From positions 1 to 10,680 of the forward strand of contig QAXH01001013.1 of the NCBI GenBank assembly GCA_004335635.1: a stretch of 10,680 nt of DNA, in the 5' to 3' direction. This stretch comes from Chloromonas sp. AAM2. Its lineage: Eukaryota; Chlorophyta; Chlorophyceae; Chlamydomonadales; Chlamydomonadaceae. Position numbers and translations under genes: made by a program. The notes beneath the pieces are model-generated. The model was not told where the DNA came from and did not search any database. It saw only the letters and a program-made list of their open reading frames with translations. Positions within the stretch are counted from its first letter, which is position 1. Every line of letters begins with the position of its first letter. Shown here one piece after another: positions 7,201 through 10,680 of this stretch.

Positions 7201-9952
7201 GCAGGCCTGTGTGAGCAGCCGCTGCGGCCCTGTGACACAAGGCAACACGCAGGCAGTCAGATCGCACCTGGTCTGCAGCCCAGACCTGCACCAGGCTCCG
7301 ACAGCAGAAGTGGACTGATATGGTAATAGAACGAAGCGACACATGACTGCTGCGCGTACAGGCAGAAATCAACCCGGATAGAAGCAATGGCCAAAGGAAT
7401 CCCAAATCCCCACCCAACCGGCACCCACTCATGTGCCATAACTGAATGCGGTGATTGTTACATGGTGAGTGTTACATGGTGGGTGTCACACGCACCGCAG
7501 GCGCGATCAATGGGATCATGGTCATGCAGCCATCCAACCAAACGTATCAGGCACCCAACCATATGCATGCATGTGCATCACCCGATCCCGGCCACATGGT
7601 TGAAAACCAGCGTTCCTACCGCACCTATGCTCAACAACGACAACGACCAACCCTGCTATGCATGTGAACAGCTGGTCCCGGTCACACTTTTCACAGTGTG
7701 CCTTCTTCAACCCCATCCTCCGCCCCATGTCTCACGTGATTCTCCCCACGGGCTCGCCCGGTGCAAGCACTTTCTGTGGCCAGCGCTTCAGCAGGTCCTC
7801 CAACCCGAGTGTGGATAACAGGCTCACGGGGTAGCCTACAGGAAGGGAGGAGCCAGACAAAGAGCACTGGTGACTAGGACCTAATCTTACTGTGGCCAGG
7901 GGAACCAACGGCCAGAGTAGGGAGAATCAAGTTCTAGCACAGTGGACTGAATGGCTTTGAACCAGGGCAATTGCCATGAATGTGACGAGTGTGTTACACG
8001 GAAAGTGGATATCTTCCTGCCCTGCCGTACCGAGACCCTTGCCCCTTGCCCCTTGCACCTGCATCTTACCTCTGTTTACGTCGTAGTGCCACCTGACGGA
8101 GGCGCAGTTGACCGAGGCCACGTACTGACCCGTCAAGCGCAGGTTTAGAAAGTCCTGAAATCTGCACATTGCGCACACACGTGAGCACTTACCTCTTCTC
8201 CTGCATACAAATGCGTTGGTGACGATACCCTTGCTGTTTGCCCGTCTATCTCAGACACCCACACACTTGCTCACTCATATCATTGACTTTTGGCAGCAGC
8301 TCATGACTTGTGCAAGGGGGTTATGTCGGCGACTGCCAGGCGTGTCAAGACTGTCTGCACCGCAGGCGACTGCAAAAGCAATATAATGCTGCTGTTGCTG
8401 CTGCTGATGATGATAGCGATGATAATGATCACTCAACAGCTACCTTCCAATACACATGCTTTGCGAGAACCTGGGAATACCCACGTTGCACCTGCTCTCA
8501 TACACACCCCTACCATACATTTGCTCACACATACCATCCCAAACACCCCACTCACTCGCACACCCTGGCCGCCCTCTCCCAGGTGTCTGGTTCGTTCTCC
8601 CTGAGCCACAGGGACTTGGGCACCATCCACTCCGCGCTGACCGGCCCGTGCCCGTCACTGTTCACGCGTATGGCTGGGTCACCAGTGGCCGCCACCCTCG
8701 CTGCCTGGGCCGCGCTGCGCATGTCACACCACATGAGGGCTGGACGCAGCGGCTGGTCGTCTGCATGGGGACAGAGGGATAGAGAGATAGGGTTGGGGTT
8801 GGGGTCAGGGGAGAGAGGGTGGCACCGGTGCGCCGCATGGGACCAGCGGATCAGACCATGTGTAACAATGAGCGTGTGGCCCCCGCCATGCATGGTACCG
8901 TAAAGATTCTGTCAAGTTTTATGCGGGCAGCGAATTCTGGCCAATCTGTGTGTGTGTGTGTGTGCGTGCCAATGTATCCAACAAACGTTATGTTATCAGT
9001 CCTGCAACTGCCCACCTCTTCCTGCACAGTCAGTGTCGGCTGGACATGGGTCTGTGTGATGCGTTGCCCACCAGCCCTGTGTGCTATCCCACAGCTACAA
9101 CGCTGAATATGCGCGAATCCAGGTGAATGCCACCCCAATGCACGCCTTACACACATTTCTGTTGAACCCCCAGCCTCATTTGTCGTCAGTCATTTGCCGC
9201 ATCTTGCACCCTGTCCACACCTCACACCGCACTATGTTTGCCCGCATTGCACGCACTTCCGTCCAGTGTGCACACAGTGCAACAAGTGGTATCACAGCAG
9301 AACGCTGCCAGCTGTTCTGGAACGGCATTGGCCTCTCTCAGCGCTCCCTTCACAGCCCCTCCCAGCGCTGTCCACCAGTCCTCGGGCGATTGCTCGGCCC
9401 ACCCGGGCTGGGGGAAGGAGGTGGGGTAGCCCACGGCATGGGAGCCTAGGAGGGCACCTGGGCAGGCACATGCATGCGTGAAGGGAGTGAGTGTGCATGT
9501 GCTAAAAGAGAGGAAACTTCTGCAAACAATCCGATGGAGTCACTCTTGGCAACAATGTGTCGTTGTGCTGGTGGTGTGTAGTGGAAGCAGGCTGCATGAC
9601 ATGGAACGGCAGCCAGGCCGTTTGAGCAGCTGAGCAAGTGTGTTCATGTGGTACGGCGCACGCTTGGCCATAAGTGGGCTGGCATGTGGATGCTGGCCGT
9701 ATTGCTTGCATGAGAAGTGGTCGGCAGGAGGTGGCAAGGGCGTGCTGCCTGGTCCCATCTGTGCTCATCCGTGCACCAATCCATTTGCTTGGGCTTACCA
9801 CCAGCTCATGTGAACCAACGGCTGGCTCCAAGGCTCCGTTCTCGCCAGTGTGTCTGGATCCAATCCCCACCTGTGACCGTGAAGACGCCGGCTCGCAAAG
9901 ATTCAGTTCCTGCATCCACACCGACGACGTAAGGGCCACCTTGCGCGTCCAT
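1222..9952 (-). CDS. Bifunctional FGGY-family pentulose kinase / ribulose-phosphate 3-epimerase fusion, 18 exons (846 aa predicted)
   Basis: Exons from 5' to 3' on the minus strand: 9952-9871, 9457-9257, 8760-8556, 8161-8070, 7835-7736, 7229-7178, 6886-6814, 6275-6153, 5877-5753, 5287-5078, 4864-4787, 4651-4530, 4186-4080, 3931-3738, 3222-3064, 2656-2330, 2005-1898, 1404-1222. All 17 introns begin GT and end AG, and phases match at every junction (2541 nt, 847 codons including TGA at 1224-1222). The start ATG is the first in its frame after an in-frame TGA near 10024. The N-terminal half is an FGGY sugar kinase, the C-terminal third a ribulose-phosphate 3-epimerase barrel, joined by a flexible linker. 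The inferred role is to phosphorylate a ketopentose and epimerise the product at C3. No transit peptide follows the chosen start, so a cytosolic location is the default. The exons are secure as kinase and epimerase exons. That they form one transcript rests on the phase-compatible exons 12-14. The alternative is two tandem genes. Confidence 0.78.
2034..2119. repeat. 43-base tandem duplication in intron 16
   Basis: Two adjacent copies (2034-2076 and 2077-2119), each beginning AGATAGACTGAACTGCAGC, differ at only a couple of positions. They lie inside the intron between the 3' half of the epimerase exons (2006-2329), close to the acceptor of exon 17. High identity suggests a recent duplication. 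Confidence 0.85.
2525..2656 (-). other. Low-complexity insertion in the epimerase, encoded in exon 16
   Basis: The 5' part of exon 16 (2656-2330) encodes the conserved [19 protein letters not shown] and FHLEA. It then adds about 44 residues rich in Gly, Asn, Ser and Asp (residues about 665-708) before the conserved helix [17 protein letters not shown] resumes. Known RPEs pass from FHLEA to that helix with only a few residues. No GT...AG pair within this stretch would remove it while keeping frame in an obvious way, so I read it as translated. It falls between the fourth strand and the following helix, a surface loop that could tolerate extension. Confidence 0.6.
3738..3995 (-). other. Possible alternative first exon for a free-standing epimerase
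   Basis: An ATG at 3995-3993 lies inside the predicted intron 13 and is in frame with exon 14. Read without splicing it would add 22 residues, beginning [14 protein letters not shown], before the linker. A transcript starting inside the gene could therefore yield a 344-residue stand-alone RPE. The polypyrimidine-CTGCAG acceptor at 3932-3933, which this reading would have to ignore, is better supported. This is recorded only as an alternative. Confidence 0.2.
3754..4147 (-). other. Interdomain linker (residues about 502-570)
   Basis: After the last kinase helix, exon 13 (4186-4080) continues into a Pro/Thr repeat ([11 protein letters not shown]) and a short charged stretch ([11 protein letters not shown]). 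Exon 14 (3931-3738) then contributes an Ala/Ser/Thr-rich stretch, an Asn/Thr/Ile run ([17 protein letters not shown]) and SSGGSAGPL before the epimerase begins at about residue 571. The composition predicts a flexible, probably disordered tether of about 70 residues. The intron between the two exons (3932-4079) is short (148 nt). Its donor is CAG|GTGTGT and its acceptor has a pyrimidine-rich lead ending CTGCAG. The phase (1) is consistent on both sides, restoring a Gly codon. Retaining this intron would shift frame and stop at 3829. Confidence 0.7.
7457..7484. repeat. Two tandem 14-base copies GTTACATGGTGAGT / GTTACATGGTGGGT
   Basis: A 14-base unit is repeated once with one mismatch inside the intron between kinase exons 5 and 6 (7230-7735). 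No function is evident. Confidence 0.7.
8387..8429. repeat. CTG/GAT trinucleotide-rich tract in intron 3
   Basis: A run of CTG units passes into GAT/GATAAT units within the intron between kinase exons 3 and 4. It is intronic by the splice model, so it is not translated. Confidence 0.7.
8947..8964. repeat. (TG)9 microsatellite in intron 2
   Basis: Nine TG dinucleotides in a row lie within the intron between kinase exons 2 and 3. A shorter (CA)6 at 6279-6290 lies next to the exon 8 acceptor, where on the minus strand it supplies the TG-rich tract before CAG. Confidence 0.85.
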
Positions 9953-10531
9953 CCGACAATAGCTTGGTAGCCTGGTGCTTCTCACCCTCCTTTTTACAGG
10001 CCTTTGTCGGTTTCGCACGTTTCACCTTCTGCTGTGGCTGCTTCCCGCTACTGCCGGCAAGCCTATACGCAGGCGCAACTTCACACAGGAGCTGCGCAAA
10101 AAGCACGGTGCACCACCCAAGGACTTCATGGGATAGTCTACGCTGGCTTGAGCCTTCAGCTAGCCTACATGCAGGCGCTGCCTTAACGAGGAGATACGCA
10201 CAGGGGCGCTGAACGCACCGGGCAAAATGCCTCGTCCACGGGGTGCTCGACCTCGACCTCGCATTGCAATTTTGTGCCAGGTACAACTGATGAGCAGAAT
10301 GCGAGGCATAGTGCCAGTGACTTGTCCACAGCCGCACTCATGATAACAAGTCTTGTCAGCCATCAGTTGAGGTTAAACCATTTATTGACTGTTAACATCA
10401 CTTATCGAACGTGTTCTGGATTGAGTCGGTTCAAGGTATAATCAAATGTAGCGTCTCACTGAAGGTTTTTTGCCTTGTCCACGTGGTGAGCGTTATTAAC
10501 GCAGTGTGTAGTGCAGTGTGTAGTGCGGAGC
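9953..10531. other. Upstream flank and probable promoter / 5' leader region of the fusion gene
   Basis: No TATA box or other core element can be named with confidence. An in-frame TGA near 10024 bounds the chosen ATG. The minus strand at 10129-10026 encodes a basic, Ser/Arg/Leu-rich stretch that could be a transit peptide (see findings). On the plus strand, an ATG at 10227 opens a 38-codon Arg/Pro-rich frame (to 10343) beginning MPRPRGARPRPR, with a donor-like CAG|GTACAA at 10280. It could be a leader ORF or the first exon of a divergent gene, but there is too little to call it. Two 12-base copies of GCAGTGTGTAGT lie at about 10501-10524. Confidence 0.4.
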
Positions 10532-10680
10532 ATGAAGTGTGTAGCGCAAGAGGGGGTGTCCAAGTGGCGTCTCAAGTCGTCCAAGGCTTGGTGCGTTTTT
10601 GATGAGCTTGGACGTTCCGGTGGAATAAGATTGCTCGGACGGGATGATTGGCTTCCAATGGTTTCAACGAACAATGCGAC
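10532..10680 (+). CDS. Partial open frame running off the right edge, unknown product
   Basis: From ATG at 10532 the plus strand stays open to the window end (49 codons plus two bases), with an in-frame TGA about 45 bases upstream. The residues are balanced, with Lys, Trp, Asp, Gly and Leu as in a folded protein (VSKWRLKSSKAW, CVFDELGRSGGIRLLGRDDW), unlike the His/Cys-rich chance frames in the flanks and introns. I do not recognise the family. Its codons are less GC-rich at third positions than those of the kinase exons, which may point to a different origin such as a mobile element. It would be transcribed divergently from the fusion gene. It could equally be a chance frame, since only about 50 codons are visible. 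Confidence 0.3.
   Translation, partial: MKCVAQEGVSKWRLKSSKAWCVFDELGRSGGIRLLGRDDWLPMVSTNNA

Larger units (their letters stand above)
4080..9952 (-). other. FGGY kinase domain segment (exons 1-13, residues 1 to about 501)
   Basis: FGGY kinases have two actin-like lobes and phosphorylate sugars or polyols with ATP. Visible landmarks, in order: the N-terminal phosphate-binding strand [12 protein letters not shown] (residues 11-22); [14 protein letters not shown] (37-50), a substrate-lobe motif; DTTCCTV (83-89); LMWCDMRS (103-110); [10 protein letters not shown] (185-194); GGADSF (245-250), where D248 aligns with the family's catalytic base; VEGGQTSTG (302-310), the FGGY signature region; [11 protein letters not shown] (349-359); [10 protein letters not shown] (410-419), the ATP-side Gly-Gly; LYPDLSSA (454-461); and the final helix [13 protein letters not shown] (489-501). 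The length is close to, or slightly below, the usual 500-550 residues, and all core elements are present. Substrate is not fixed by sequence: D-ribulose and D-xylulose are favoured because of the fused epimerase. Exon 6 (7229-7178) is only 52 nt but encodes the expected AAHTGLPEG piece and keeps phase. Confidence 0.9.

Noticed and set aside
8785..8815. GGGTTGGGGTTGGGG tract resembling telomeric repeats.
   Set aside because: Only two or three irregular units are present, inside intron 2. It is better read as simple-sequence DNA.
9441..9457. Using the CTAG acceptor nearer exon 2 (starting at GCTCCCATGCC).
   Set aside because: It keeps phase but loses four residues (ALLG) that the family has before SHAVGYP. 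The CCCAG acceptor at 9458-9459 gives the full [13 protein letters not shown].
9997..10136. Plus-strand exon-like stretch after TTTTTACAG ending RRNFTQELRKKHG...MG and a stop at 10134-10136.
   Set aside because: Any upstream exons would have to overlap the kinase start on the opposite strand, no family is recognised, and the reading can be explained as chance.

Overview
The window looks like nuclear DNA from a eukaryote, most likely a green alga (Chlorophyta; a chlamydomonadalean relative would fit). The reasons are a gene split into many short exons by GT-AG introns of about 135 to 540 bases, fairly GC-rich exons, a low-complexity Gly/Asn/Ser insertion inside a conserved enzyme fold, and conserved plant-type and bacterial-type carbohydrate enzymes. 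The species assignment is inference. There are no bacterial operon signals, rRNA, tRNA or CRISPR arrays.

Nearly the whole window (9952 down to 1222, minus strand) is occupied by what I read as ONE gene of 18 exons. Every exon junction has GT and AG at the intron ends, and every exon joins the next in the correct reading phase, giving a predicted protein of 846 residues. Residues 1 to about 501 are an FGGY-family pentulose/carbohydrate kinase (exons 1-13). Residues about 502-570 are a Pro/Thr- then Asn/Thr-rich linker (exons 13-14). Residues about 571-846 are a ribulose-phosphate 3-epimerase (RPE) TIM barrel (exons 14-18). The join falls between the kinase C-terminal helix (exon 13) and the first barrel strand of the epimerase (exon 14). 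It depends on two phase-matched introns, at 4187-4529 and 3932-4079. If correct, the protein phosphorylates a free ketopentose and then interconverts ribulose 5-phosphate and xylulose 5-phosphate, delivering the product to the pentose phosphate or Calvin-Benson pathways. The alternative is two adjacent co-directional genes whose end and start I cannot see as convincingly.

The left flank (1-1221) lies downstream of the gene. It holds short repeats (a GTTGATTCA cluster and a duplicated 14-mer) and one distant TGTAA motif that could be a polyadenylation signal, but no gene that I can support. The right flank (9953-10680) lies upstream of the start codon. It should contain the promoter and 5' leader, a weak candidate transit-peptide exon, and at the extreme right an open frame on the plus strand that runs off the window and may be the start of a divergent gene.

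The introns hold microsatellites, a 43-base tandem duplication, and many TGCATGCA-like words, but no further coding signal was recognised. All exon boundaries were placed by eye from conserved protein motifs and splice sites. They have not been tested against transcripts.
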